Of a stretch of DNA of 34,756 bases, positions 1-8,496 are shown one piece after another (positions within the stretch are counted from its first letter, which is position 1; each line of letters opens with the position of its first letter). The notes beneath the pieces were generated by a model, which had not been told where the DNA came from, ran no database searches, and saw nothing but the letters and a program-made list of their open reading frames with translations. A program made the position numbers and the translations under genes. Origin of the DNA: Desmonostoc geniculatum HA4340-LM1 (GTDB lineage: Bacteria > Cyanobacteriota > Cyanobacteriia > Cyanobacteriales > Nostocaceae); assembly GCA_019359545.1 (NCBI GenBank), contig JAHHHB010000077.1, positions 1-34,756 on the forward strand, read 5' to 3'.

Positions 1-94
1 AGCCGATGTATAAGCGGTTGTTGGTGCTGGTGATCCAGTTGGCGAAGCGTTCCCAGACGTTGGCGCTTTCGCGGCGTTGAATGGTTGCTGTCAT
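1..94 (-). CDS. psbA: Photosystem II D1 protein, N-terminal part only (runs off the window edge)
   Basis: The minus strand from the ATG at 94 reads 31 codons, starting MTATIQRRESANVWERF and continuing to STNNRLYIG at the window edge. This is the highly conserved cytosolic N-terminus of D1, the photosystem II reaction-centre subunit that carries the Mn cluster ligands and the QB site. Only about 9% of the roughly 360-residue protein is present, so the D1 isoform (for example a Gln/Glu130 type) cannot be told. A plausible sigma-70 promoter lies 65-94 bp upstream. No strong Shine-Dalgarno sequence precedes the start. Recognition of the N-terminus is firm. Confidence 0.95.
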   Translation of the reverse strand, partial: MTATIQRRESANVWERFANWITSTNNRLYIG

Positions 95-158
95 TGTTTT
101 ATGATTGCGTTTGAGTTATGTGTATGAATCAGGCGGTTTTGTTTTTGCCTGTGAATGT

Positions 159-188
159 ACTTTACACTGCTTTACAAAATTTAAGCAA
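159..188 (-). promoter_or_regulatory. Putative psbA promoter (-35 TTGCTT, 18-bp spacer, -10 TAAAGT)
   Basis: Read on the minus strand, TTGCTT at 188-183 is separated by 18 bp from TAAAGT at 164-159. This resembles the sigma-70-like promoters of cyanobacterial psbA genes. It would give a 5' UTR of about 55-60 nt before the ATG at 94. The assignment rests on motif and position only. Confidence 0.5.
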
Positions 189-370
189 GTACTGGCACAT
201 TCACAAAGCTGGTGTCAGTCATTAGTTTTACTTATATCCGACCAGTATCTATAGTTTTCGGGTATGGGGAAAAAACTTCCAATGACCAATGCGACGGGGT
301 ATACACCGTACACACCCACAACGGGATGAGTTTCCCGCAGCTTTCAATAAAGCTATATTTGCTCAAACAT

Positions 371-466
371 ATTAGACTTCTTGCATAAATATGAATTTGT
401 ATCACGCAGAGGCGCTGAGGCGCTCCAGAAGAGAACGCAAAGAAGGACTTTTGCAAGAGGTCTAAT
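371..466. mobile_element. MITE-like element, 96 bp with 18-bp terminal inverted repeats
   Basis: The left end ATTAGACTTCTTGCATAA (371-388) and the reverse complement of the right end (449-466, ATTAGACCTCTTGCAAAA) match at 16 of 18 positions. The interior contains a CACGCAGAGGCGCTGAGG-type string, which is common in intergenic DNA of filamentous cyanobacteria. There is no coding capacity, and no clear target-site duplication is visible. It was probably mobilised in trans by a transposase encoded elsewhere. The rest of 189-546 shows no gene. Confidence 0.6.
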
Positions 467-546
467 GAAATTGGCAGGTTTACAGTCGTAAAAGCTACTT
501 TTCAAGTCACAAAAGTTGATTTACGTCAAAATCTACCCAATCCTCA

Positions 547-1329
547 CTAACTCGAAGCACTGGTATAAAACTGCAACGCAAACCGCCAAAACCAAGTAGA
601 AAGGAAAAATAACGCCGCTGCCAATACTCCTGCACCCATCAACCAGCTAATTTCACCCCGACCTAGCATTGCTTGGGCTGGTATTGTTGTTAAAAAAGTT
701 ACTGGCACTACAAAGGTAAAGAAAAAACGGTAAACAGTTGGATAAGCCGTGATTGGATATCTTCCTGCTTCTAATAAACTACGCAATACCTCAGTAACAT
801 TGTATATTTTAACGAACCATATAGTCATAGACCCCAGCATAAACCACAGGCTGTATAGAATTACCAAGCCAAACAATAAGGGCACTACACTGAGTAAATA
901 TTTGTCTATCCCTACACCAAGGCGTTGACCTGCGTAGCCAATGATGATGCAGCCAAAGATTAAATCGGGTAGTCCCCAAGGTGAAATGGTGTTGGTGGAA
1001 AGCCAAAACTGACTGCGAATAGGTTTCAATAATATAAAGTCAAGAGTGCCTTCTTGCACATGGCGGACAATGCGATTTAGGTTCGGCGCGAGAAATGTGG
1101 CGGAAAATCCTTGCAGTAAGGTAAAAATTCCCAGAACTACTAAAGCTGCTTCCCATGACCAGCCAGCAAAAGTGTAGCCGGTGCGGTAAAACAAGAATAG
1201 CCCAAAGAGACTGCCAGCAAGGTTACCCAGGCTGCTGAAGGTAGCTATGACAAAGTTGATGCGATACTCCAACTCAGCTGCGATCGCCGCACTCCAAAAT
1301 AGTCTTAGTACTTTCCAATATCTTTGCAT
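547..1329 (-). CDS. ABC-2 type transporter permease (uncharacterised COG3694-like family)
   Basis: This is a 260-residue polytopic membrane protein with about six hydrophobic segments, near residues 25-50, 55-75, 115-135, 140-170, 205-220 and 230-250. It resembles the permeases of uncharacterised ABC-2 exporters (ABC2_membrane_6 type). Such proteins usually work as a pair of permeases with a separate ATPase, but neither a second permease nor a cognate ATPase lies next to it, so its partners must be elsewhere. The substrate is unknown. The ATG start at 1329 opens directly into MQRYWKVLRLFWSAAIAAEL. A 134-bp spacer separates it from the divergent DedA gene and should hold both promoters. Confidence 0.8.
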   Translation of the reverse strand: MQRYWKVLRLFWSAAIAAELEYRINFVIATFSSLGNLAGSLFGLFLFYRTGYTFAGWSWEAALVVLGIFTLLQGFSATFLAPNLNRIVRHVQEGTLDFILLKPIRSQFWLSTNTISPWGLPDLIFGCIIIGYAGQRLGVGIDKYLLSVVPLLFGLVILYSLWFMLGSMTIWFVKIYNVTEVLRSLLEAGRYPITAYPTVYRFFFTFVVPVTFLTTIPAQAMLGRGEISWLMGAGVLAAALFFLSTWFWRFALQFYTSASS

Positions 1330-1463
1330 CTTGCACCCCTAAGTTGATATAGACTTTAAAAATTACAAAACAACTTTACATAAATTTAATATTACTTTTT
1401 ATTCAAGAAAATTGCAGAACGTTAAGATGTTGTGGATCTATCTATTCAAAGCTCAGAAATTTT

Positions 1464-2069
1464 ATGCATCTGGATTTACCACAATTGATTAAATCACTTG
1501 GCTACTTTGGGGTGTGGGCAATTGTTTTTGCTGAATTTGGCTTATTAATTGGTTTTTTTCTCCCTGGGGATAGTTTATTATTCACCGCTGGATTTATTGC
1601 ATCTCAGAATTTACTCAACATTTGGGTTCTAATTTTTGGTGCTTTTGTTTGTGCAGTCTTAGGTGACAATGTTGGCTATTTTACTGGGCATAAATTTGGC
1701 AGAAGACTATTTCAGAAGGAAGATTCGTGGTTTTTTCATAAAAAACACATTGTGAAAACCCAAAATTTTTATGCAGAACACGGGAAAAAAACTATTGTTT
1801 TAGCGCGTTTTTTGCCAATTGTACGGACTTTCGCGCCCATTGTGGCGGGTATTGGTGCTATGCATCACCGCACATTTATGTCTTACAACTTAATTGGCGG
1901 CTTCGTTTGGACATTTGGAATCACTCTGTTAGGGTTTTTCTTAGGAAAAACCTTACCACCTGAACAGGTAGATAAGTACTTGTTACCGATTATTGGATTA
2001 ATTATAGTTATTTCTTTAGTACCATCAATTATTCATCTCATCCAAGAAAATAGAGCAAATAAAGGTTGA
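1464..2069 (+). CDS. DedA family (VTT/SNARE-associated domain) membrane protein
   Basis: This 201-residue protein has the DedA architecture: an N-terminal amphipathic stretch, a re-entrant hydrophobic region with FFLPGDSLLF (about residues 31-40), the family hallmark ARFLPIVRTFAPIVAG (about 113-128), and a C-terminal hydrophobic helix. DedA proteins are inner-membrane lipid scramblases or flippases. Some members recycle undecaprenyl phosphate or phosphatidylethanolamine carriers and affect envelope integrity and membrane potential. It lies 121 bp upstream of another membrane-protein gene on the same strand, with an interspersed repeat between them. Family assignment is firm, but the lipid handled cannot be told. 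Confidence 0.9.
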   Translation: MHLDLPQLIKSLGYFGVWAIVFAEFGLLIGFFLPGDSLLFTAGFIASQNLLNIWVLIFGAFVCAVLGDNVGYFTGHKFGRRLFQKEDSWFFHKKHIVKTQNFYAEHGKKTIVLARFLPIVRTFAPIVAGIGAMHHRTFMSYNLIGGFVWTFGITLLGFFLGKTLPPEQVDKYLLPIIGLIIVISLVPSIIHLIQENRANKG

Positions 2070-2190
2070 AAATGTGTAATAATTCTGAATTCAGAAGTCA
2101 GAATTCAGATATGTCATTTGCGTAATTTATAAATTTCTATTTTCCATCTCCCGAAACTCAAAATCTAGGATAATTTGCGGTGAAATAAAT

Positions 2191-2814
2191 ATGGCTAAAC
2201 TATCTAACGAGTTGCAACGCTATTTTTTTGAAGAAGAACGACCCCCAACTGTAACTTTGGCAGATATTCTCCTACTAGCAAAAGAAAGAATTTTTGGATT
2301 TTTGCTGATTATTTTATCTCTACCTTCGGCTTTGCCAGTTCCAGCACCGGGATACTCAACTCCTTTCGGCATCTTGATTTTTTTACTTGCGATACAGCTG
2401 ATTGCTGGTGCTAAAACCCCCTGGTTACCAAATAAAATGATGAATCATGCCATCAAACTTGAAACAGTCCAGGGTTTTCTAAAGGCAGGGATTCCTTGGT
2501 TAAAAAGAATTGAAGCGATCGCCCGTCCTCGTTTGAGCTATATTTGTACTACTTTACCAGGTAGAGTAACAATTGGCAGTGCGATCGCCTTGATGGCAAT
2601 TTCCATGATGATTCCAATTCCGGGAACTAATACCCTACCAGCAATGGGAATTTTCGTCACTAGCTTTGGCTTATCAGAAGATGATGGTGCCATTAGCTTG
2701 GGTGGTTTAGTTATGTGTTTGATGGGGGCAATTTTGACTACTTCAATTCTGTTGGCATTGATTTGGGGTGGTTCCAGTCTGCTTGATATCATCAAGACTT
2801 GGCTAGGTCGTTGA
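2191..2814 (+). CDS. ExoD-like exopolysaccharide-synthesis family membrane protein
   Basis: This 207-residue protein matches the ExoD family pattern. It has an N-terminal cytosolic segment (LADILLLAKERIFGFLLIIL), then LPSALPVPAPGYSTPFGI (about residues 46-63), and later IPIPGTNTLPAMGIF (about 141-155). The two proline-rich re-entrant loops between hydrophobic helices are typical. ExoD was named from a Rhizobium mutant affected in exopolysaccharide and alkali sensitivity; its biochemical role is not established. It follows the DedA gene on the same strand, and both are envelope membrane proteins, so a shared role in lipid or polysaccharide handling is possible but inferred. Confidence 0.8.
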   Translation: MAKLSNELQRYFFEEERPPTVTLADILLLAKERIFGFLLIILSLPSALPVPAPGYSTPFGILIFLLAIQLIAGAKTPWLPNKMMNHAIKLETVQGFLKAGIPWLKRIEAIARPRLSYICTTLPGRVTIGSAIALMAISMMIPIPGTNTLPAMGIFVTSFGLSEDDGAISLGGLVMCLMGAILTTSILLALIWGGSSLLDIIKTWLGR

Positions 2815-2862
2815 AAAAGAATTTAGAATTCAGCAGTCAGAATTAAAAAAGAATTCAGGAGT

Positions 2863-3013
2863 CAGAATTCAGCAGTCAGAATGCAATTAGTTGGGGATTT
2901 AGACCCGCAACTAATTGTAGACCACCAATTTTTCAATTTGGTGTGGTGCTTCACCGTTTATTTATCTGCTTTTTCGCTCAGAATTCATACTGAATTCTGA
3001 CTACTGAATTCTG
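2863..3013. repeat. Foldback interspersed repeat, 151 bp, inverted ends built on CAGAATTCAG
   Basis: The left end (2863-2884) begins CAGAATTCAGCAGTCAGAAT. The right end (2992-3013), read in reverse complement, begins CAGAATTCAGTAGTCAGAAT. The 22-bp ends differ at two positions. A related, more decayed copy with an extra internal stretch lies at about 6703-6935. Single CAGAATTC-type ends also occur near 2085-2110, 5522-5545 and inside the first terD gene. There is no coding capacity. Confidence 0.65.
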
Positions 3014-3039
3014 TTTTGTTAAGCTACTGGCAAGATTTT

Positions 3040-3570
3040 ATGACTTCCTTAAACATCAACCTCTACCTATTTCTAGAAAACCTGATTTTTTTCGTCATTG
3101 CCACACTTTTTATTGTGGTTGTCAACTGGGGCTGGAAAAACACCAAAACCTACACTTTGCCTTTACCATTTCCCGGCTGGTATAAAATTTGGTTTGGCTC
3201 AGTGCAAGTATTAGGAATACTACTCCCATTAGTAGTGATGCTATTGTGGGGTGTGTGGTGGAGCGATGGCACTGTCTTAACTGTGCTTGGTTGGTACTTT
3301 ATCGTATTAGTGTTGCAAATCATTTCCGAGAGAGTCGCCCTGAGAGAGTTACAAAATGTAGTGTGGGTGATGGTTCCTTACATATACTTACCGTACCGTT
3401 TCTGGCAGTTATATGAGGGTTTAACAATCTTAGGCTCTGAAACTAAGTTACTGTGGGTGCGATATTTCTTAATTTTTCAACTAGTGCTGTGGATTGTCAA
3501 TTACGCTATAGATGTATCACAATTGCCACGGCTATTTCGCTGGGAAGTTATTCCAAGTGAACAAAAATAG
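3040..3570 (+). CDS. Hypothetical membrane protein (about 176 residues)
   Basis: I do not recognise this family. The protein has about five hydrophobic segments: NLIFFVIATLFIVVVNWGW near the N-terminus, VLGILLPLVVMLLWGVWW, VLGWYFIVLVLQII, MVPYIYLPYRFW, and YFLIFQLVLWIVNYAI near the C-terminus. It ends in a short polar tail. The frame is open from a TTG at 3016, but that codon sits at the edge of the foldback repeat ending at 3013. The ATG at 3040 (MTSLNINLYLFLENL) is therefore the likelier start. It may be cotranscribed with the upstream ExoD-like gene, although the repeat lies between them. Tryptophan and tyrosine are unusually frequent. Confidence 0.6.
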   Translation: MTSLNINLYLFLENLIFFVIATLFIVVVNWGWKNTKTYTLPLPFPGWYKIWFGSVQVLGILLPLVVMLLWGVWWSDGTVLTVLGWYFIVLVLQIISERVALRELQNVVWVMVPYIYLPYRFWQLYEGLTILGSETKLLWVRYFLIFQLVLWIVNYAIDVSQLPRLFRWEVIPSEQK

Positions 3571-3577
3571 GTGAGGT

Positions 3578-3656
3578 CATTTGTCATTGGTCATTGGTCA
3601 TTGGTCATTTGTGATTCCCCGCGTCGCCACTCCCCACTCCCTACTCCCTACTCCCT
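3578..3656. repeat. Heptamer-like tandem repeats (CATTGGT and ACTCCCT types)
   Basis: Consecutive TCATTGG and TCATTTG units are followed by CACTCCC and CTACTCC units. This is the degenerate heptanucleotide repeat style common between genes of heterocyst-forming cyanobacteria. The same units recur at 16566-16691, 17236-17372 and 28138-28185. Confidence 0.7.
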
Positions 3657-3740
3657 CAGTTAGTTTAATTTAACTGCTGAGAAACTCCCGAAAATTTGAT
3701 AGCGTCAAACAAAGGAAAATATTCTTCTGGACGTTAGAGC

Positions 3741-5465
3741 TTGAAAACCCGTTCTAATTACTGGCTACTGCTACCTTATATCCGACCCCAGTGGCGAACC
3801 ATCACTAAGGGATTTATTGGCATTTTCGGATATGTGCTGGCGACATTAGTATTAATAAATCTTGCTGGTAAATTGGCAATTCCCTTTGCACAAGGTAATG
3901 TAGTAGCGATCGTCCAAATAACTGGAATTTGTGCCTTAATCTTTCTTGTCAGAAGCTTGTTCCAGTCTATACAAGATATGTACATGGCGAAAGTTGCTTT
4001 AAAAGTTGCTTTTCATCTCCGCCATCAAGTATATTCCCATCTCCAAAAGCTAAATCTCAGTTATTTTGAAACGGCAAAAGCAGGTGATTTATCTTACCGC
4101 CTCACGGAAGATGTTGACCAAGTTGGTGAAGTGGTAAATAAAATATTTCACGACTTTATCCCCTGTGTTTTGCAGTTAGTGGCAATTCCGATTTATATGA
4201 TTTATCTGAATTGGCAATTGACACTAGCAACGGTGATAGTTGCACCAGTAATGGGTATTTTAATCCGCTGGTTTGGTAAACGGTCACGCAAGTATTCTTT
4301 AAAAAGTCAAAATCCGGCGTCGGGTTTATCTGCCATTATCTCGGAAATTTTTAACGGTATCCGTTTGGTACAAGCTTTTGCAGCGGAAAACTACCAAATT
4401 GCCCGGTTTGGCTATGAAGCAGAACGCAGTCTGAAACCAAAATATTCAGCACAACGGCTAAAAGCAATTCAAATTCCCATCGTGGCTTTTTTGGAAGCTT
4501 TAAGTGCATTATCTTTACTCATAGTGGGGACGTGGCAATTTTCCCAAGATAATTTGACAGTAGCTAATTTTTTTAGTTATCTGGCTGCGGTGGCGCTGTT
4601 AATTGACCCCATTAGTCACACGATTAACAACTACAACGAATTTAAACAGGGTAAAGCATGTGTTCACCGGGTTTTTGAGTTGATGGCAATTAAACCGACG
4701 GTAATAGAAAAACCAAATGCCATTACCCTACCTCCAGTTGCAGGCCAAGTAGAATATGTTCATGTTTCTTTTGGCTATCAACCGGGTGAATCCTTATTAA
4801 AGGATATCAATTTGTTGGTATCACCGGGTGAAGCGATCGCTCTTGTCGGTGCTTCTGATGCTGGAAAAACCACATTTGTCAATCTCTTACCCCGTTTCTA
4901 CAACCCCAAAACTGGTCAAATCTTAATTGACGGTATTGATATTCGGGATGTCAAGTTACATAGTCTGCGGCGACAAATTGGCATTGTTCCCCAACAAAGC
5001 ATCATGTTTTCTGGAACAATCGCCCAAAATATTGCCTTTGGACAAGACTTTTTTGATATGCAAGAAGTGACAGCAGCGGCGAAAATTGCCAACGCCCATG
5101 AATTTATTAGCGAATTGCCAGAAGGTTATCGTACTTGGGTGGGCGAAGGTGGGGTAAACTTATCTAGTGGACAAAGACAAAGAATTGCGATCGCTCGTGT
5201 TGTTCACCTCAACCCGCAAATTTTGATTCTCGATGAAGCGACATTTGCATTAGATTCTGAGTCAGAAGCCTTGGTGCAGGAAGCCTTAGAAAGACTGATG
5301 CAAAACCGCACAGTGTTTATTATTGCCCATCGTTTATCAACACTTAGAAAGTGCGATCGTATTTTAGTTCTTGAACAAGGACAAATTGTCGAATCAGGAA
5401 CCCATGAAGAATTATTAGCCCTAGAGAATCGTTATGGGCGATTTTATGCTCAGCAATTTAGTTAG
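3741..5465 (+). CDS. ABC exporter half-transporter (fused permease and ATPase), MsbA/HepA-like
   Basis: This 574-residue protein has a type I exporter membrane domain (about residues 1-320, six hydrophobic spans) followed by an ATPase domain. Visible motifs are Walker A GASDAGKTT (about 368), a Q-loop (IGIVPQQS), the signature LSSGQRQRIAIAR (about 474), Walker B ILILDEATFALD (about 495) and the H-loop IIAHRLST (about 528). It presumably dimerises to export a lipid, polysaccharide precursor or peptide. Several motif residues are unusual for the family: Asp where Walker A usually has Gly, LSSGQ instead of LSGGQ, and Phe where DEATSALD has Ser. All catalytic residues remain. The start is a TTG at 3741 (MKTRSNYWLLLPYIRPQW); no ATG fits the conserved N-terminus. 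Confidence 0.88.
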   Translation: MKTRSNYWLLLPYIRPQWRTITKGFIGIFGYVLATLVLINLAGKLAIPFAQGNVVAIVQITGICALIFLVRSLFQSIQDMYMAKVALKVAFHLRHQVYSHLQKLNLSYFETAKAGDLSYRLTEDVDQVGEVVNKIFHDFIPCVLQLVAIPIYMIYLNWQLTLATVIVAPVMGILIRWFGKRSRKYSLKSQNPASGLSAIISEIFNGIRLVQAFAAENYQIARFGYEAERSLKPKYSAQRLKAIQIPIVAFLEALSALSLLIVGTWQFSQDNLTVANFFSYLAAVALLIDPISHTINNYNEFKQGKACVHRVFELMAIKPTVIEKPNAITLPPVAGQVEYVHVSFGYQPGESLLKDINLLVSPGEAIALVGASDAGKTTFVNLLPRFYNPKTGQILIDGIDIRDVKLHSLRRQIGIVPQQSIMFSGTIAQNIAFGQDFFDMQEVTAAAKIANAHEFISELPEGYRTWVGEGGVNLSSGQRQRIAIARVVHLNPQILILDEATFALDSESEALVQEALERLMQNRTVFIIAHRLSTLRKCDRILVLEQGQIVESGTHEELLALENRYGRFYAQQFS

Positions 5466-5487
5466 CCTGCACCGCCCAATAGATGAT

Positions 5488-5517
5488 GGGTGCGTTACGC
5501 TGCGCGCTAACACACCC
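5488..5517. repeat. Inverted repeat, GGTGCGTTA family
   Basis: GGTGCGTTA is followed by a GC-rich loop and TAACACACC, forming an imperfect hairpin 22 bp after the exporter stop codon. A cleaner copy lies at 34582-34608. It may serve as the transcript end of the exporter gene, but it is a dispersed repeat rather than a classical terminator because no U-run follows. Confidence 0.55.
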
Positions 5518-5664
5518 TACGTCTGAATTCTGAATGCTGAATTCTTATTTACGGATTTAACATAATTTTTGCAAAAATAATTTCGTTGACAATATCCATT
5601 ACACCTGTACTTTAGACTCAGAAGCAGTTAATTTATCTATCCAATTCAGTCGAAAATTGTTTGT

Positions 5665-5689
5665 AGAGACGTTGCATTGCAACGTCTCT
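5665..5689. repeat. 25-nt palindrome AGAGACGTTGCA-T-TGCAACGTCTCT (copy 1)
   Basis: This is a perfect 12-bp inverted repeat around a single T. An identical core, extended to a perfect 31-nt palindrome, lies at 11527-11557. It sits between the convergent ABC exporter and PEP-CTERM genes and may act as a bidirectional hairpin. Confidence 0.7.
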
Positions 5690-5720
5690 GATTAGATTAT
5701 TAGTTGTGGCAAATGTGTGA

Positions 5721-6530
5721 CTAACCTAAATCTTTAGCGGTCAGATCTTTTTTCCTTTTGAGGATGATACCAAAAGCAGCAGCCATCAAGGTTCCGAAAA
5801 TGCTAGCAGGTTCTGGAATAGAAGTTTCATCCACAGGTATAGGTACTTTAATACTCAAATTCGCCAAGGGAGTGTTAGTCAAAGTTAAAGATGTTATGGT
5901 TGGCGCCCCAGGAATATCGGACTGGAAATCAAAAACTGTGGGAGTTGAATTACCATTGCGATCGCTATATCGTTCTCCATAGCCACTGACTTCAAAAGTT
6001 CCCTGATACTGTTTTCCGGTGTCTGGGTCGGTGACAGTACCAGTATAGAGGGCTTTGATAAAATTAAATTCATCTTGAACAACTCCTTGAAACAAAGTTC
6101 CTGGCAATTGTCCTTGGTAAAGGAAGGGAGTCAACTGACCACCAGAAAGAACCGGCGATGTCAAAGCACCATCGAAGGAAACAAAAGGAATACCTTTAAA
6201 GTCAACGAAGTAATGCAGACTTCCATCAGAACGTGTTCCTACCTGCAAATAGTCTGATTGATAAACAGGAACATAATTAGGATTATTTTGAGTACCTAAA
6301 TTCCGGTAATAAGTTCCAGTGTCATCCGTATCAATACGAGTAATACTGTTATTGAAATTCGGATTATTTCTGGGAAGTTCGATAGTTCCTGATATTGTAC
6401 CAGTGGTTTGAATTGTGATGAATTGAGCGGCAAAAGCACCAGAACTACTGAAACCAATAATTGCTGCGGCTAAACAACTACTGCTAACAATTGCACTACC
6501 CAGCTTAGCCCCTGATGAACTTACTTTCAT
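5721..6530 (-). CDS. PEP-CTERM sorting-domain protein (269 residues)
   Basis: This is an exported protein with a signal peptide (MKVSSSGAKLG then a hydrophobic core ending GAFAAQF) and a C-terminal PEP-CTERM tail: the motif IPEPASIFG, a hydrophobic helix, and KRKK, followed by about nine more residues. Such tails are recognised and processed by exosortase and anchor or release surface proteins in organisms that make extracellular polysaccharide. The middle is a beta-rich, Gly/Thr/Asn-rich region with no recognised domain. The ATG at 6530 is chosen because AGGAG lies about 10 nt upstream; the frame is also open from 6569. A few residues after the basic cluster make the tail slightly longer than usual. 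No exosortase is in the window. Confidence 0.8.
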   Translation of the reverse strand: MKVSSSGAKLGSAIVSSSCLAAAIIGFSSSGAFAAQFITIQTTGTISGTIELPRNNPNFNNSITRIDTDDTGTYYRNLGTQNNPNYVPVYQSDYLQVGTRSDGSLHYFVDFKGIPFVSFDGALTSPVLSGGQLTPFLYQGQLPGTLFQGVVQDEFNFIKALYTGTVTDPDTGKQYQGTFEVSGYGERYSDRNGNSTPTVFDFQSDIPGAPTITSLTLTNTPLANLSIKVPIPVDETSIPEPASIFGTLMAAAFGIILKRKKDLTAKDLG

Positions 6531-6702
6531 GAACAATTTGCTCCTGTAATCGCCGATAAAAAGACACACCTAGTCGGCTGAGATTCATTTCAAATGTTTC
6601 TCAACATGATTATTATTCCCAGATTTATGATGTAAATCTCATTATCAAAAAAAGCTTTTTTATCAAAAATTGGAACATTTTATTTAAAATATAAGTCGCT
6701 AT

Positions 6703-6935
6703 TCAGAATTCAGAAGCCAGAAGTCAGAATGCAATCATTGGGGTATTTACACCCGCCAATTTCTTACGAAGTTCAGATACTGCGGCAAGCCAAAAAGTCT
6801 CTAGGGAGAAAACCTCCGCTTTGATTGAATACCACTAAATTTTCAATTTTGTCGAGGACTTAAACCCGTTTATTCACTCATCAGCCGCATAGAATTCAAT
6901 TTATTTTTCTGACGACTGACGGCTTTCTTGTTTCT
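6703..6935. repeat. Degenerate second copy of the CAGAATTC foldback repeat; rest of 6531-7005 non-coding
   Basis: From 6703 the sequence runs through CAGAATTC and GTCAGAATGCAAT, then a GGGGTATTTACACCCG-like core, and later TTTTCAATTTTGTCGAGG and CCCGTTTATTCA. These parallel the interior of the 2863-3013 element in order. An extra internal stretch of about 70 bp is present. No coding sequence is seen in this 475-bp gap, which should hold the promoters of the two divergent flanking genes. Confidence 0.45.
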
Positions 6936-7023
6936 TGTTAAGGAACTTTACTATTTAAATTATTCTCTCAACAAATAATAATTGGCAAGGTAAGATTATT
7001 TATCATTGCGATCAGGTATATTG

Positions 7024-8496
7024 GTGAGACTTAAGACTTTCAATCGACCACTGGGTATTTTGTTAATGTTTTTAACTACCCAGATAGCATTTAGTTCTAG
7101 AATTGGTAAGGCACAGACCCCAACCGCACCCACAACTACTACAAAAGCAATTTGCTCTACCCAATTGGGAACAGCTATAGACGCTGTTATCAATCGTCCC
7201 CTATTTCGTCGGATGCGTTGGGGAATTTTGGTGCAACCTTTGTCAGTGGGGTTAACTCTTTACAATCGAGATGCTGATAAATACTTTACTCCAGCGTCTA
7301 ACATGAAGTTGCTGACAACAGCAGCCGCATTGCAGCAGTTGGGTGCTAATTTTCGGATTCGCACTTCTATTTATCAAAACGGCAATGGTGTTTTACGTAT
7401 TGTCGGTAGGGGAGATCCCAGTTTAACTGATACTCAATTGCAATCATTAGCACAACAGTTGAAACAAAAAGGTATTACTCAAATTCCAGAGTTAATTGCC
7501 GATGATAGTTATATTCAAGGAGATATTGTTAACCCTACCTGGCAATGGGAAGATGTCCAATCAGACTACGGCGCACCAGTCAACAGTTTTATTATCAATC
7601 AAAATATTTTTAGTTTAAAACTTGTACCCCAGGCTGTAGGTAAACCTTTACAAATAGTCTGGACTGATGTTAGCGAAGCAAGACAGTGGCGGACAATTAA
7701 TCAGTCAGTAACCGTTGACCAAAATCAACCAATTTACATCAATGTTAACCGAGAATTATCAGGAACAGCATTGCGAATTCAAGGACAGTTAACAGCAAAT
7801 TCTGAACCTTACTCACTAGATTTACCCGTAGTTGATCCTGATTATTACTTCTTACGCCGCTTCCGTACTGCTTTGGCAAAACAAAAAATTTCTTTGGAAA
7901 AAACATTAGTAGTATCTGGTGGTATTAATCAAAAAGAAATAGCGTTTGTAGAGTCACCACCTTTATCGGAATTATTAGCAGAGACAAACATCAATAGTAA
8001 TAATCTTTATGCTGAAGCACTATTAAGAGCATTGGCTGTGGAAAAACCCAAACTGAAAAATCAGACTAGCGCTAATGTAGGTTTAGAGGTTGTGAAAGCG
8101 AGTTTAACTCAATTGGGAGTCGATCCAGCAAATTATGTTTTAATAGATGGTTCAGGTTTATCACGTCGTAACTTAGTAACACCAGAAGCTTTTGTCCAAA
8201 CTTTGCGCTTAATCGCAAGAACGCCAGCAGCATCCATATATCGCGCTTCTTTACCTGTGGCTGGCAAAACTGGAACCCTAAAATATCGTTTTCAAAACAC
8301 ACCAGCTGAAGGTATTGTGCAAGCTAAAACAGGTACGTTAACTGGTGTAGTTTCTTTATCTGGATATGTGAATGCACCTAAATATGAACCGTTGGTTTTT
8401 AGTATTATCGTCAATCAATCGGAACAACCTACAACAGTTGTGCGCCAAGCAATTGATGAAATTGTCGTGTTGTTAGCTCAGTTACAGCGTTGTTAA
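7024..8496 (+). CDS. dacB: D-alanyl-D-alanine carboxypeptidase/endopeptidase, PBP4 type (peptidase S13)
   Basis: This exported peptidoglycan hydrolase removes the terminal D-Ala and can cut cross-links. Counting from the GTG at 7024 (491 codons including stop), it has a hydrophobic N-terminal signal ending near GKAQT. The serine active site is SNMK (serine at about residue 92), with an SNN motif near 325 and the KTG motif in VQAKTGTLTGV near 435. An additional AGKTGTLKYRF lies 20 residues before that, as is usual in cyanobacterial members. The intervening insert domains of the S13 fold are present and the length is normal. In-frame TTG codons at 7006 and 7021 are alternative starts. GTG 7024 is preferred because CAGG lies 7 nt upstream and gives a compact signal peptide. 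Confidence 0.88.
   Translation: MRLKTFNRPLGILLMFLTTQIAFSSRIGKAQTPTAPTTTTKAICSTQLGTAIDAVINRPLFRRMRWGILVQPLSVGLTLYNRDADKYFTPASNMKLLTTAAALQQLGANFRIRTSIYQNGNGVLRIVGRGDPSLTDTQLQSLAQQLKQKGITQIPELIADDSYIQGDIVNPTWQWEDVQSDYGAPVNSFIINQNIFSLKLVPQAVGKPLQIVWTDVSEARQWRTINQSVTVDQNQPIYINVNRELSGTALRIQGQLTANSEPYSLDLPVVDPDYYFLRRFRTALAKQKISLEKTLVVSGGINQKEIAFVESPPLSELLAETNINSNNLYAEALLRALAVEKPKLKNQTSANVGLEVVKASLTQLGVDPANYVLIDGSGLSRRNLVTPEAFVQTLRLIARTPAASIYRASLPVAGKTGTLKYRFQNTPAEGIVQAKTGTLTGVVSLSGYVNAPKYEPLVFSIIVNQSEQPTTVVRQAIDEIVVLLAQLQRC

Noticed and set aside
232..456. 74-codon minus-strand frame upstream of psbA
   Set aside because: It runs through the MITE-like element and has no coding character or ribosome-binding site.
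3578..3656. Possible CRISPR array (also considered at 16566-16691)
   Set aside because: The units are 7-mers in direct succession without spacers; these are heptamer-style tandem repeats.
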